NCBI GenBank assembly: GCA_000769715.1
Contig: JROS01000008.1
Location: 1-64,000 of the forward strand
Reading direction: 5' to 3'
DNA: 64,000 nucleotides
Source of the DNA: Desulfobulbus sp. Tol-SR
GTDB taxonomy: Bacteria > Desulfobacterota > Desulfobulbia > Desulfobulbales > Desulfocapsaceae
Shown here: positions 1 to 8,730 of the stretch, piece by piece
Numbering within the stretch: the stretch's first letter is position 1
Layout: each line of letters starts with the position of its first letter
Made by a program: the position numbers and the translations under genes
The notes under the pieces: model-generated
Told to the model about the DNA's origin: nothing
The model's input: the letters and a program-made list of their open reading frames with translations, nothing else
The model's database searches: none

Positions 1-1
1 C

Positions 2-1308
2 CCCCGCCACCTGACCAGCGCCAACCGCCTTGAAGCTTTCGACCGCGTCATCATGAACCCCCTTTCTCGCTGGAGGACTGGGGGCACGACACCGTGGCCG
101 GCGGCGACAAGTTCGGCCGCCTCGCCTTCGGCATGCCGCCCGCCTCCAATGGCGACTGGGCCTGGCTGCAGCAGATTGCCAAGTCGCTCAAGGACCATGA
201 CCCGGAAACCGGCGAATCCGGCAAGGGGATGGTGGTCATGTCCCAGGGCGTGCTGTTTCGCGGCCAGCCGGAACAGACCGTGGAAGAGGATGGCCAGAAC
301 CAGAAGGCCGACGCCGAATACCTGATCCGGCGCGGCTTCGTGGTGGCGGACCTGATTGAGTGCATCGTGGTGCTGCCCTCCAAACTCTTCTACGGCAACG
401 GCGTACCCGCCTGCCTGCTGCTGCTGAACAACAACAAGCCGGAAGCACGCAAGGGCAAGACCCTGATGATCTGGAACTCGCGCCACTTCCAGAAGGCCAA
501 CCCGCAGAACCTGCTGCGCCCCTCCGACCTGATGCGCATCCTGGTGCCCTGGCGCGCCTTCGGTGATCTGGAACAGGCCAAGGCCCTGGTGGACAGCCAC
601 GCCGCGCAACTGATCCGCGAGGTGGAGGAGAACCGCGACCAGCGTCTGGCCGACATCGAGGACGCCTTTGGCCCGGTGCTCGCGCCGCTGGCACGGCTGG
701 TGGGGGAACAGGCCGAACTCGACGCGCTCGACCTCAAAGTGGCCGCCGTCAATGAAGCCATCGATCCCGAACACAAATGGTTTGGCCCGCTCGCCCCGCT
801 CAAGGCCGAGGTGGAGCAGGTGCAGGCCGAGATCGACGCCGCCGGACCCGGCGACAAGGCGGCACTGAAGGCCAACCTCGCCAAGCCGAAGAAGGCCTTC
901 GACGATGCCCGCAAACAGCTCATCGCCGCCATCAAGACCCATCTCAAGCAACTGGGCAAGGCGATCAAGGAGCTGAACAAGCTGCAGGAGGAGCGCGACG
1001 GCCGTGAGCAGGAGATCAACCTCGCCGCCGAACGCGAGATCGCCCATCTGGGCGAGGCGGCCGACGACCTGCGCCGCATCTGCAACGATCCCGACGAGGC
1101 GCGGCGCTACTTCGCCCTGGTGGACAAGGCCGAGATCGAGGAGAACGAATTCAACCTCAACCTGCCGCGCTATGTGGATACCTTTGAGCCGGAGGAAGTG
1201 ATTCCGCTCGATGATGCGCTGGAAAGGCTAACCCAGGCGAGAACTGCATCAACCGATGCACTGAAAACACTCGATAACCTACTGGGGGCGCTTGGCCATG
1301 TGGGTTGA
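2..1308 (+). CDS. hsdM: Type I restriction-modification DNA methylase subunit HsdM, 5'-partial, apparent frameshift
   Basis: This is the C-terminal part of the N6-adenine methyltransferase that pairs with HsdS and HsdR; the 5' end lies outside the window. Bases 2-61 read RHLTSANRLEAFDRVIMNP in frame 2. From about base 64 the coding frame is frame 1 (FSLEDWGHD, then GGDKFGR and FGMPPASNGDWAWLQ). One missing C in the C-run at 58-62 would restore NPPF, the catalytic motif IV, so the track ORF starting at 94 is only the tail of the gene. A coiled-coil-rich C-terminus (about residues 170-340 of the track ORF) is typical of HsdM proteins that contact HsdS. The gene overlaps hsdS by a few bases. It is either a frameshift mutation, a phase-variable tract or a homopolymer sequencing error. 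Confidence 0.9.
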
Positions 1309-2581
1309 TTGTTACGAAGAAGCCCCGCAAGAGTGGCCGCGAAAGCCTATCTCGGCTCTTGCTGAAATCGATCCGCCTTATGAATTGGAAGTCGGACGAG
1401 AATATCCGTTTCTCGAAATGGCGTCCGTGCAAGAAGGGTTCGGTGGAATTTCTAACTTCGATACGAGGGTCTGGGACCGCTGCGGACTTTGCCGCTTTGC
1501 GGAGAACGACATCATTCTTGGAAAGATCACCCCGTGCGCGGAGAACGGAAAGGCCGCGCTGGTTAAAGGTTTGCCGGATAAATACGGAATTGGTTCCACC
1601 GAATTTTTCGTACTTTCCGCTTTGGAAGGTGTTGAGCCGGAGTTCTTGTTTTCGCTTGTGACCGCCGGGCCGTTTCACAGGCGCCTGGTATCTCGAATGG
1701 AGGGTTCAACCGGCCGTCTTCGTATAACCCGAGACACGTTGAAAAAGTGGCTGGCGGTTCCACTACCCGACCCCGACGAACAACGCCGCATTGCCGCCGC
1801 TTTGAAACTGGCCGACGATGCCATCGCCAAGGCCAAGGCCGAGCTGGAGGCGACGCGGGAGTTGAAGCGGTCGCTGATGCAGACGCTTTTCGTCTCGGGT
1901 ATGCCCGGTAGACATTCGGAGTTCGTTGAAACGAAAATCGGACGAATCCCCAAAGGCTGGGTAGTCAAACGCATTGGTAAAGTGCTCATCGAGGCACCTA
2001 TTGCTGGCATTTCTCCGCAATCACGTCCCGAACCTCCGGGAACCCCAATTCTGAATGTAAGCTGTGTAAAAGGCGGCGTCTGTGATCCTTCCCGAGTTAC
2101 CTATGTTGATGTCACAGACGATGACATTGAGCGTTACCGGGCAGCGGTTGGCGATTTCTACGTGCTTCGAGGGAACGGCAATCGTGACTATGTCGCGACT
2201 GGCGGGCTTTTGAGGGAAACACCGCCTGAGAATTCAATCTATTCAGACAAACTGATTCGACTTCTGTTTGATCCTGAAAAGGTCGCGCTACGCTTCATTC
2301 CTTATATGTGGCAATCCCATGAGTTTCTCACACGGCTACAGTCCAAGGCGGAGTCGGGAAGCGGGCTTTGGATGATGAGCAAGCGGGATATTGTTCGTGA
2401 ATTTTTCGCTTATCCGCCTATTCCAGAGCAGGAAGAAATAGTGACGCTTCTTGATGGTGTTGAAAACAACGCAATGGCGTTGGAAAACAAATACAACGCC
2501 CTCCAACAGGTCAAAAAATCCCTGCTGCACAACCTGCTCACCGGCAAGATCCGCATCCCCGAGGGGATCATCCATGGATGA
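1292..2581 (+). CDS. hsdS: Type I restriction-modification specificity subunit HsdS
   Basis: HsdS is the DNA-recognition subunit of the type I RM complex. The 429-residue protein has the classic duplicated layout: a first target-recognition domain, a central conserved helix region (PDEQRRIAAALKLADDAIAKA, about residues 165-185), a second target-recognition domain and a second conserved repeat (IPEQEEIVTLLDGVE). The track start is a TTG codon at 1292. An ATG at 1298 (MWVDCYEE) is at least as likely, and both overlap the hsdM stop. Its 3' end overlaps the hsdR ATG (ATGGATGA). Base composition is clearly more AT-rich than hsdM and hsdR, as expected for a rapidly exchanged specificity gene. The family is certain; the target sequence cannot be predicted. 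Confidence 0.93.
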   Translation: MAMWVDCYEEAPQEWPRKPISALAEIDPPYELEVGREYPFLEMASVQEGFGGISNFDTRVWDRCGLCRFAENDIILGKITPCAENGKAALVKGLPDKYGIGSTEFFVLSALEGVEPEFLFSLVTAGPFHRRLVSRMEGSTGRLRITRDTLKKWLAVPLPDPDEQRRIAAALKLADDAIAKAKAELEATRELKRSLMQTLFVSGMPGRHSEFVETKIGRIPKGWVVKRIGKVLIEAPIAGISPQSRPEPPGTPILNVSCVKGGVCDPSRVTYVDVTDDDIERYRAAVGDFYVLRGNGNRDYVATGGLLRETPPENSIYSDKLIRLLFDPEKVALRFIPYMWQSHEFLTRLQSKAESGSGLWMMSKRDIVREFFAYPPIPEQEEIVTLLDGVENNAMALENKYNALQQVKKSLLHNLLTGKIRIPEGIIHG

Positions 2582-5500
2582 AACACGGGAAATATCGCCC
2601 GGCTATCGCACCGCCCCGCCCACGGTAGCGCGCCCGTTCAACGAGGAGACCACGGTCGAGCGGGAGATCATCGAGCATCTGCAAACCCCGACGCTGGGTT
2701 GGACCTACCGCTCCCGCGAGCAGGTGACGGCGTTGCGCCCGGACGAGCGCGAGGTGCTGCTCTTGCCGCTGTTGCGGGAGAAGCTTAAAGCACTTAACCC
2801 CGCCATCCTCACCGACGAGGCGCGGGTGGACGTCATCATCACCAGGCTGGGCGGCTGCCGCGACAATCCGCAGTGGCTGACCTGGCTGCAGAACAGCGTC
2901 AATTACCAATTCGATCCTTCTGAGAAGGCGAAAGATGTTCGGCTGATCGACTTCGATCACCCCGACGCCAACGAGTGGTGGGTGACCAACCAGTTTCCGG
3001 TGGAGGGGCGCTCGCCCCGGCGGCCGGACATGGTACTGCTGATCAACGGCATCCCAGTGGTGGTGATCGAGGCCAAGACCGCCAGCCGCAACAAGCCCGA
3101 TTGGCGCGAGGGGGCCAAGCAGCTCGGCATGTATTCGAAAGAGATCGACCAGCTCTTCTACACCAACGCCTACGGCGTGGGGGTGAACGAGACCCGCATG
3201 ATGTACGGCGTGCCGGGGCGGCGCCTGCAGTTCTGGCTGCAATGGCGCGATCCCTGGCCGCACGGCATCGACGAGTTCGACGAGATGAAGGTCTCGCTCT
3301 ACGGCCTGTTCGACCGGGCCAACATGCTCGACTTCATTCGCCACTTCATCGTCTTCGTCACCAAGGACGGCAAAACCGACAAGGTGGTGGTGCGCTACCA
3401 GCAGTACCTGGCGGTGCGGGACATCCTCGGCCGCGCCACCGACCTGACCCTGCCGCCGGAGAAGCGGCGCGGGCTGATCTGGCACACCCAGGGCTCGGGC
3501 AAGACCCTGACCATGATCTACGCCGCCCGCAGCCTGTGGGAAGAGCCGAAGCTGAACCAGCCGACGGTGATCCTGCTGGTGGACCGGGAGCAGCTCGGCG
3601 ACCAGATGGACCGCGAGCTGATGGCCACCGGTACCGAGAACGTGCATGTGGCGGCCAGCAAGCGCGACCTGGAGGCGAAGCTGGCGGGCGACTATCGCGG
3701 GGTGATCCTCACCACCGTGCACCTGTTCGAGGGGATGGCCAAGAACATCACCAGGCAGCGCACAAACGTCATCGTCATGGCCGACGAGGCGCACCGCACC
3801 CAGGAGCGGGAGTTGGGCACCTACATGCGGGCGGCGGTGGACGGGGCCTCGCTGTTCGGTTTTACCGGCACCCCCATCGAGAAGGACGACCACAACACCC
3901 CGGTGGCCTGGGGCCAGATCAAGGACGACGGCACCATCGAGCGCTACATGGGCCGCCCGTACACCGTCACCGACGCCCTGCGCGACGGCGTGGTCAAGCC
4001 GATCCACTGGCAGCCGCGCAAGACCGATTGGCAGCTTTACGGGGCCAAGCTCGATCTCGCCTTCAAGCGGGAATACGGCCACTTGCCCGAGGCCGAGCAG
4101 AACAAGCTGGTGAGCCAATCCTCCACTCTGGATGTGCTGCTGAAACTGCCCAAACGGATTGAGCAGATCGCTGACGACGCGGTGGCCCACTTCAACGAGC
4201 ATGTGCGGCCCAACGGCTTCAAGGCGATGCTGGTCTGCAAGGACAAGGAGACAGTGCGGCTCTACACCGAGACCCTGCGCGCGCGGCTGGGAGATGAGGT
4301 GGTGATGGCGGTGATCTCCGAAGCGCCCAAGGATGACCCGGACGCGGTGAAGGCGCTCTATCTCGGCGAGACCAAGCGCAAGAAGCTGCTCAACGAGTTT
4401 CTGATCCCGGCCCAGTCCGAGTTGCCGGAGCACCAGGACAAGCCCTATCGCAAGGTGGAGCTGCTGGTGGTCTGCGACATGCTGCTGACCGGCTTCGATG
4501 CCCCCATTTTGCAGGCGCTCTATCTCGACAAGAGCCTGCGCGACCACGGGCTGCTGCAAACCATCGCCCGGGTCAACCGCCCCTACAACGAGCTGAAGGG
4601 GCATGGTCTGGTGCTCGACTACTACGGTATCTTCGACCACCTGAACGAGGCGCTGAACTACCGGCCCGAGGAACTGGGCGATATTGTTTTTCCCTTCGAG
4701 CGCATCCGCGAGCATTTCCGCAACCAGTTCGCCACTCTGTGGGCGTTCTTCCCCGAGAAGACAGTGCCGCGTGACGGGTCGCATTCGGCATTCATCGCCG
4801 CGATGAAGATCCTGCGCGACGAGGAAGGGGCGGAAAAGACCTTCGACACCGGCTACCGCAACCTGCGCGTGCTCTACGAGGCGTTGCAGCCTGACGAGCA
4901 GCTGCGCGACTATGTGCGCCCCTACGCCTGGTTGACCAAACTCTACTTGCTCTACCGCAAGAAGTTCTATCCAGACGCGGCCCTGGAGGCGACGGAAGAG
5001 GACGCCGCCCGTACCAAGGAGCTGATCCGCCAGCATATCGACGTGGAGGAACTGGAAAAGGAATTCCCCACCTACGTGCTGGACGAGCATTTTCTGACCA
5101 AGCTCAAGGACAAGAAGCCCGACGCCAAGGCGCTGGACATCGAGGCAATGCTTACCGCCGAGCTACGCATCCGTCTGGATCAGGATGAATTTCAAGCCTG
5201 GGAGCAAGGTCGCGTAATGAGCCGCCACGCCCATATCGACCTGCCTGACGGGCGACAACTCGACTACGAGATCCGCCCCTCCGCCAAGGCCCGCAGCCTG
5301 CGCCTGAAGATGACCGCGCGGGAGGGGCTGACGGTGATCGCGCCGAAGGGGCTCGACGAGCGCCAGGTAGTCGAATTGGTGACCGGCAAGCGGGATTGGA
5401 TCGCAGCGAAACTCGATCAGTTCGAGGAGGTGCGGCACCTGCTGGGCGAAAAGAAATCGGCCCGGCCCGAAGCCTTCGATCTGCCCGCGCTGGCGGAAAT

Positions 5501-5984
5501 CTGGCGGGTGGAATACCGGACCACCAGGGGCAAGACCGTCGGGGCGCGCACCGACCAACAGGGGCGGGTTTTGGTGTATGGCGCGGTGATCGATGGCGAG
5601 CGCTGCAAGACTGCCCTGCGCCGCTGGCTGGCCCGACGCGCCAAGGAAACATTGACGTCATGGTTGGATTCGCTGGCAGCCGAGAGCGGCGTGCGCTTTA
5701 ACCGGGTCATCATCAAGAATCAGCGCACCCGCTGGGGTAGCTGTTCCGCCGCCGGCGTGATCAGCCTGAATGCCAAGCTGCTCTTTCTGCCCCCAAAGCT
5801 GGTGCGTTATGTGCTGATGCACGAGTTGTGTCACACCCTGGAGCGCAACCACATCAGCCGCTTCTGGACCCACCTGCGGCAGTTCGAGCCGCAAACCGAA
5901 CTACTGCACAGCCAGATGCGGGATGCCTGGAAACAGGTGCCCCCCTGGGCGTACCCAGTGCATGCTGGCAGGGAAGGCGTCTAA
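2574..5984 (+). CDS. hsdR: Type I restriction endonuclease HsdR with C-terminal YgjP/M48-like metallopeptidase domain
   Basis: HsdR is the ATP-dependent translocase and nuclease subunit. The ORF is open from 2451, but ATG 2574 overlaps the hsdS stop and begins MDETREISPG, giving 1136 residues. An N-terminal PD-(D/E)xK nuclease (RPDMVLL...VVVIEAKT) lies at about residues 150-170. The SF2 helicase has Walker A HTQGSGKT near 303, ADEAHRTQ near 403 and QTIARVNRPY near 661. From about residue 882 (MSRHAHIDLPDGRQL) the protein continues into a complete YgjP/DUF45-type zinc metallopeptidase domain, with RWGSCS near 1053 and the HELCH motif near 1083. Such peptidases are often encoded as a separate gene beside hsdR; here the frame is continuous. 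A TAATGA string lies in the +1 frame exactly at the junction, so a 1-nt indel or assembly error could have created the fusion. Confidence 0.92.
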   Translation: MDETREISPGYRTAPPTVARPFNEETTVEREIIEHLQTPTLGWTYRSREQVTALRPDEREVLLLPLLREKLKALNPAILTDEARVDVIITRLGGCRDNPQWLTWLQNSVNYQFDPSEKAKDVRLIDFDHPDANEWWVTNQFPVEGRSPRRPDMVLLINGIPVVVIEAKTASRNKPDWREGAKQLGMYSKEIDQLFYTNAYGVGVNETRMMYGVPGRRLQFWLQWRDPWPHGIDEFDEMKVSLYGLFDRANMLDFIRHFIVFVTKDGKTDKVVVRYQQYLAVRDILGRATDLTLPPEKRRGLIWHTQGSGKTLTMIYAARSLWEEPKLNQPTVILLVDREQLGDQMDRELMATGTENVHVAASKRDLEAKLAGDYRGVILTTVHLFEGMAKNITRQRTNVIVMADEAHRTQERELGTYMRAAVDGASLFGFTGTPIEKDDHNTPVAWGQIKDDGTIERYMGRPYTVTDALRDGVVKPIHWQPRKTDWQLYGAKLDLAFKREYGHLPEAEQNKLVSQSSTLDVLLKLPKRIEQIADDAVAHFNEHVRPNGFKAMLVCKDKETVRLYTETLRARLGDEVVMAVISEAPKDDPDAVKALYLGETKRKKLLNEFLIPAQSELPEHQDKPYRKVELLVVCDMLLTGFDAPILQALYLDKSLRDHGLLQTIARVNRPYNELKGHGLVLDYYGIFDHLNEALNYRPEELGDIVFPFERIREHFRNQFATLWAFFPEKTVPRDGSHSAFIAAMKILRDEEGAEKTFDTGYRNLRVLYEALQPDEQLRDYVRPYAWLTKLYLLYRKKFYPDAALEATEEDAARTKELIRQHIDVEELEKEFPTYVLDEHFLTKLKDKKPDAKALDIEAMLTAELRIRLDQDEFQAWEQGRVMSRHAHIDLPDGRQLDYEIRPSAKARSLRLKMTAREGLTVIAPKGLDERQVVELVTGKRDWIAAKLDQFEEVRHLLGEKKSARPEAFDLPALAEIWRVEYRTTRGKTVGARTDQQGRVLVYGAVIDGERCKTALRRWLARRAKETLTSWLDSLAAESGVRFNRVIIKNQRTRWGSCSAAGVISLNAKLLFLPPKLVRYVLMHELCHTLERNHISRFWTHLRQFEPQTELLHSQMRDAWKQVPPWAYPVHAGREGV

Positions 5985-6063
5985 ATTTCAGCCCCATAGC
6001 ATTACTCATTGCATGAGTGCCGAGCATCGTTGACGGTTATGAAAAAAATAGGAGAAGAGAAAT

Positions 6064-7464
6064 ATGCTGAAACAGTTACGAATACGAAACTTCAAAGGCT
6101 GGAAAGATACCGACACCATTCGCATGGCCCCCATTTCCTTGTTCTTTGGCGCCAACAGCTCCGGCAAATCCAGCATCGGTCAGTTTCTGATGATGCTGAA
6201 ACAAACCGTTGAGTCGCCGGACAGAAAAGCGGTTTTCTATCCAGGTGGCAAGAATTCCGCCGTTCAGCTTGGCTCTTACCAAGAGATGGTCTTTCACCGC
6301 GATCCGGCAAACAGGATCACCTTCGACTATCGGTGGTCATTGCCGGAAATGCTTAAGCTCAAAGATCCTCTCTCGGGTCAGATGTTTTCCGGCGATGATT
6401 TAGACTTCAGTGGTGAAGTTGAGCTCAGTGACGCAACGAAGCATTTGCTTCAAGTTTCATATTTCAAATATTGCCTTATGGAAGGGGCGAATCAATCGCT
6501 TTCTATCGAATTATCAAGGAAACCTGATAAGCGTGAATATGTTGCCACAGCGGAACAATATTCTCTTGTAAGAAAAAAAATGCGTGCTCGGGCCCTCAAG
6601 GATGTTGTCCGGTTCTATGGTTTTCCTGATGAGGTAGTGGCTTATTACCAAAATGCTGATTTTGTTCAGGAGCTGAATCTCGCACAGGAGAGGCTGTTCA
6701 GTTCTATCCACTACTTGGGCCCTCTGAGAACAAAGGTGGAAAGGCTTTATACATGGGGTGGGATAACTCCTGAAAGCGTTGGCTTTTCAGGTGAGAATAC
6801 TGTCGCGGCTATTCTGGCAGCGAGAGACCGTAAAATCAGTTTGGGTTATAGACGACCGGCAAAGCCGCTTGAGGAAATCATCGCGTTAAAACTCAAGGAA
6901 ATGGGGCTGATTGAAGAATTCGAGGTCAATCCCATTTCCGAGCAGCGACAGGAATACGAGGTCAAGGTCCGCACCAAGGGATCGAGAGATTGGGTCGATC
7001 TCCCCGATGTCGGCTTTGGCATATCGCAGGTGCTCCCGGTTCTGGTGCAATGCTTTTACGCACCGGCAGGATCGATCATCCTCATGGAGCAGCCGGAGAT
7101 TCACCTTCACCCGAATGCCCAATCGGCGCTGGCCGACGTGATGATCGATGTCATCAACTCCAGGGAGAACGGGGTAGACAGAGATATTCAATTAATTATT
7201 GAGACTCATTCGGAACATTTTCTCCGGCGTTTGCAGCGCCGTATTGCTGAGGATGTGGTTCCACAGGACAAAGTTTCAGCCTATTTCGCCAACATCGCCA
7301 AGACACCTGCAACTTTGGAGCCATTGCAAATCGATACCTACGGCAATATTTTGAATTGGCCGGAGAACTTCTTCGGAGATGAGATGAGTGATATCACCGA
7401 ACAGGCCAAGGCCGCCCTGAAGAAGCGCATACAGAAAGCTGAAAAACCGGAGGCTTCCGTATGA
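6064..7464 (+). CDS. OLD/ABC-type AAA ATPase, DUF3696-like, of a putative defence module
   Basis: A 466-residue ATPase of the recombination/OLD-like ABC class. It has an N-terminal FKGWKD segment, Walker A GANSSGKSS (about residues 29-37), Walker B with the ABC-type ILMEQPEIHLHP (about 339-350) and an ETHSEHFL switch motif (about 380). The tail NWPENFFGDE resembles DUF3696 ATPases. A ribosome-binding site (GGAGAAGAG) precedes ATG 6064. The stop overlaps the next start (ATGA), so it is translationally coupled to the PIN-like gene. It follows the type I RM genes on the same strand and is much less GC-rich than the flanking chromosome. OLD-like ATPases commonly act as sensors or regulators of a partnered nuclease in phage defence; that role here is inference. 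No nuclease domain of its own is visible. Confidence 0.85.
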   Translation: MLKQLRIRNFKGWKDTDTIRMAPISLFFGANSSGKSSIGQFLMMLKQTVESPDRKAVFYPGGKNSAVQLGSYQEMVFHRDPANRITFDYRWSLPEMLKLKDPLSGQMFSGDDLDFSGEVELSDATKHLLQVSYFKYCLMEGANQSLSIELSRKPDKREYVATAEQYSLVRKKMRARALKDVVRFYGFPDEVVAYYQNADFVQELNLAQERLFSSIHYLGPLRTKVERLYTWGGITPESVGFSGENTVAAILAARDRKISLGYRRPAKPLEEIIALKLKEMGLIEEFEVNPISEQRQEYEVKVRTKGSRDWVDLPDVGFGISQVLPVLVQCFYAPAGSIILMEQPEIHLHPNAQSALADVMIDVINSRENGVDRDIQLIIETHSEHFLRRLQRRIAEDVVPQDKVSAYFANIAKTPATLEPLQIDTYGNILNWPENFFGDEMSDITEQAKAALKKRIQKAEKPEASV

Positions 7465-7991
7465 GCCTGCCGAAAATATGTCTGTTGGATACCAATGTGC
7501 CCAAAACGGCCAATCTGGCAACGCAACCGGATCCGGGTTCCGATATACCCGATCCGTGCGTGCTGGCATGTATCGAGGCTGTAGAGCTTGTCATCAAAAA
7601 GCGCGGCCTGGTCATCGATGCGGGAGACGAAATTTTCGATGAATACCGGCAGCAGCTCTCCATGAAGGGACAGCCCGGTATGGGTGATGCCTTTATGAAG
7701 TGGGTAAACGATCACCGCTATAACCCGGAGTATTGCGAAAGAGTGGTGATTACAAAAGTTGGCGATTCATATGAGGAATTCCCCAGTCATGACGGGTTGA
7801 ATGATTTTGACAGATCAGACCGGAAGTTTGTCGCGGTGACCAATGCCCACCCAGACAAGCCACCGATATTGCAGGCAACCGACAGTAAGTGGTGGGGATG
7901 GAAGGATGCTTTGGCTGAGGTCGGTATTACTGCACATTTCCTTTGTCCCGAGTATGCTGAAGACAAATATGCCGAAAAGATGGGGACGTGA
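7461..7991 (+). CDS. PIN-like domain nuclease, partner of the ATPase
   Basis: A 176-residue protein that looks like a PIN-fold ribonuclease. The N-terminus has LLDTNVP (Asp10). Further acidic positions appear in the expected order: DAGDEIFDEY (about 52-61), FDRSDRKFVAV (about 113-123) and QATDSKW (about 137-143). The N-terminal LDTN and the later D-x-K-F-V-A/T-N segment are the usual PIN landmarks. It overlaps the ATPase stop by 4 nt and the RNA ligase start by 4 nt, so the three genes form one translationally coupled unit. No antitoxin-like partner is present; the ATPase or the ligase would be the natural restraints. The substrate is unknown. An RNA, possibly tRNA, is suggested only by the adjacent RNA ligase. 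Confidence 0.65.
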   Translation: MSLPKICLLDTNVPKTANLATQPDPGSDIPDPCVLACIEAVELVIKKRGLVIDAGDEIFDEYRQQLSMKGQPGMGDAFMKWVNDHRYNPEYCERVVITKVGDSYEEFPSHDGLNDFDRSDRKFVAVTNAHPDKPPILQATDSKWWGWKDALAEVGITAHFLCPEYAEDKYAEKMGT

Positions 7992-8677
7992 AAGAGAACT
8001 TCTTCAAATATCCCTCCACTCCGCACCTGGCAACCCTTCCTGGTGTCGACATCAGGGGAGATAAGGTCTTATCGGAATCCGAGCGAGATGAATTTTTTCG
8101 GCATGAGCTTATTGTCGAAGAAAAAGTGGACGGTGCCAATCTGGGAATCTCGTGTGATTCAGAAGGGAATATCCGAGGCCAGAACAGGGGGGCTTATTTG
8201 CATTTGCCCGGATCGGGGCAGTGGAAAAAACTCGGCGAATGGCTGGCGCTCCGCACCGATATGTTTTTCGATACTCTTTCAGACCGGTACATCCTCTTTG
8301 GAGAATGGTGTTATGCGCAGCATTCCGTTTTCTATAACCGGTTACCCGACTGGTTTCTTGCCTTTGATATTTATGACCGAGAGTCTCTACGCTTTCTGTC
8401 ATCGACGCGCCGTGACCGGATGATAGAAAAATTGCAAGTCTCCAAAGTGCCGAGTCTTGCACGTGGAAAATTTTCCTTTCCAGAGCTCGACAATCTGTTA
8501 TCGCAGTCAAAGCTTGCTGATCAGCCTGCCGAAGGGATTTATCTGCGATTCGATCAAGGAGACTGGCTTGGTCAACGCGCCAAGCTTGTCCGACCTGCGT
8601 TTGTGCAAGCGATAGATCAACATTGGTCGCGTTCGACCTTGAAGCTCAATCGATTGCGATCAGAAGTTCGAGGATAA
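7988..8677 (+). CDS. RNA ligase, T4 Rnl2-like nucleotidyltransferase family
   Basis: A 229-residue protein with a complete set of covalent nucleotidyltransferase motifs: motif I VEEKVDGANLG (predicted adenylated Lys46), QNRG near 65-68, motif III ILFGEWCYA (about 102-110), motif IV AEGIYLRF (about 181-188) and motif V AKLVRP (about 198-203). These match the RNA_ligase/Rnl2-type family that seals 3'-OH/5'-phosphate RNA nicks through an enzyme-AMP intermediate. No kinase or phosphatase domain is fused. It is the third gene of the ATPase-PIN-ligase unit (4-nt overlap) and is followed by a convergent gene, so it ends the operon. The family assignment is strong; the role in RNA repair within a defence module is inference from context. 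Confidence 0.88.
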   Translation: MKENFFKYPSTPHLATLPGVDIRGDKVLSESERDEFFRHELIVEEKVDGANLGISCDSEGNIRGQNRGAYLHLPGSGQWKKLGEWLALRTDMFFDTLSDRYILFGEWCYAQHSVFYNRLPDWFLAFDIYDRESLRFLSSTRRDRMIEKLQVSKVPSLARGKFSFPELDNLLSQSKLADQPAEGIYLRFDQGDWLGQRAKLVRPAFVQAIDQHWSRSTLKLNRLRSEVRG

Positions 8678-8730
8678 AAACATTGATGTCTGTTGGTTCT
8701 CTCCATACCAATTGATTTGATCTTTGAAAT

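Noticed and set aside
2568-5090. 840-aa antisense ORF opposite hsdR
   Set aside because: Low-complexity composition rich in His/Gln/Leu/Gly without motifs; it is the complement of a clearly coding helicase gene.
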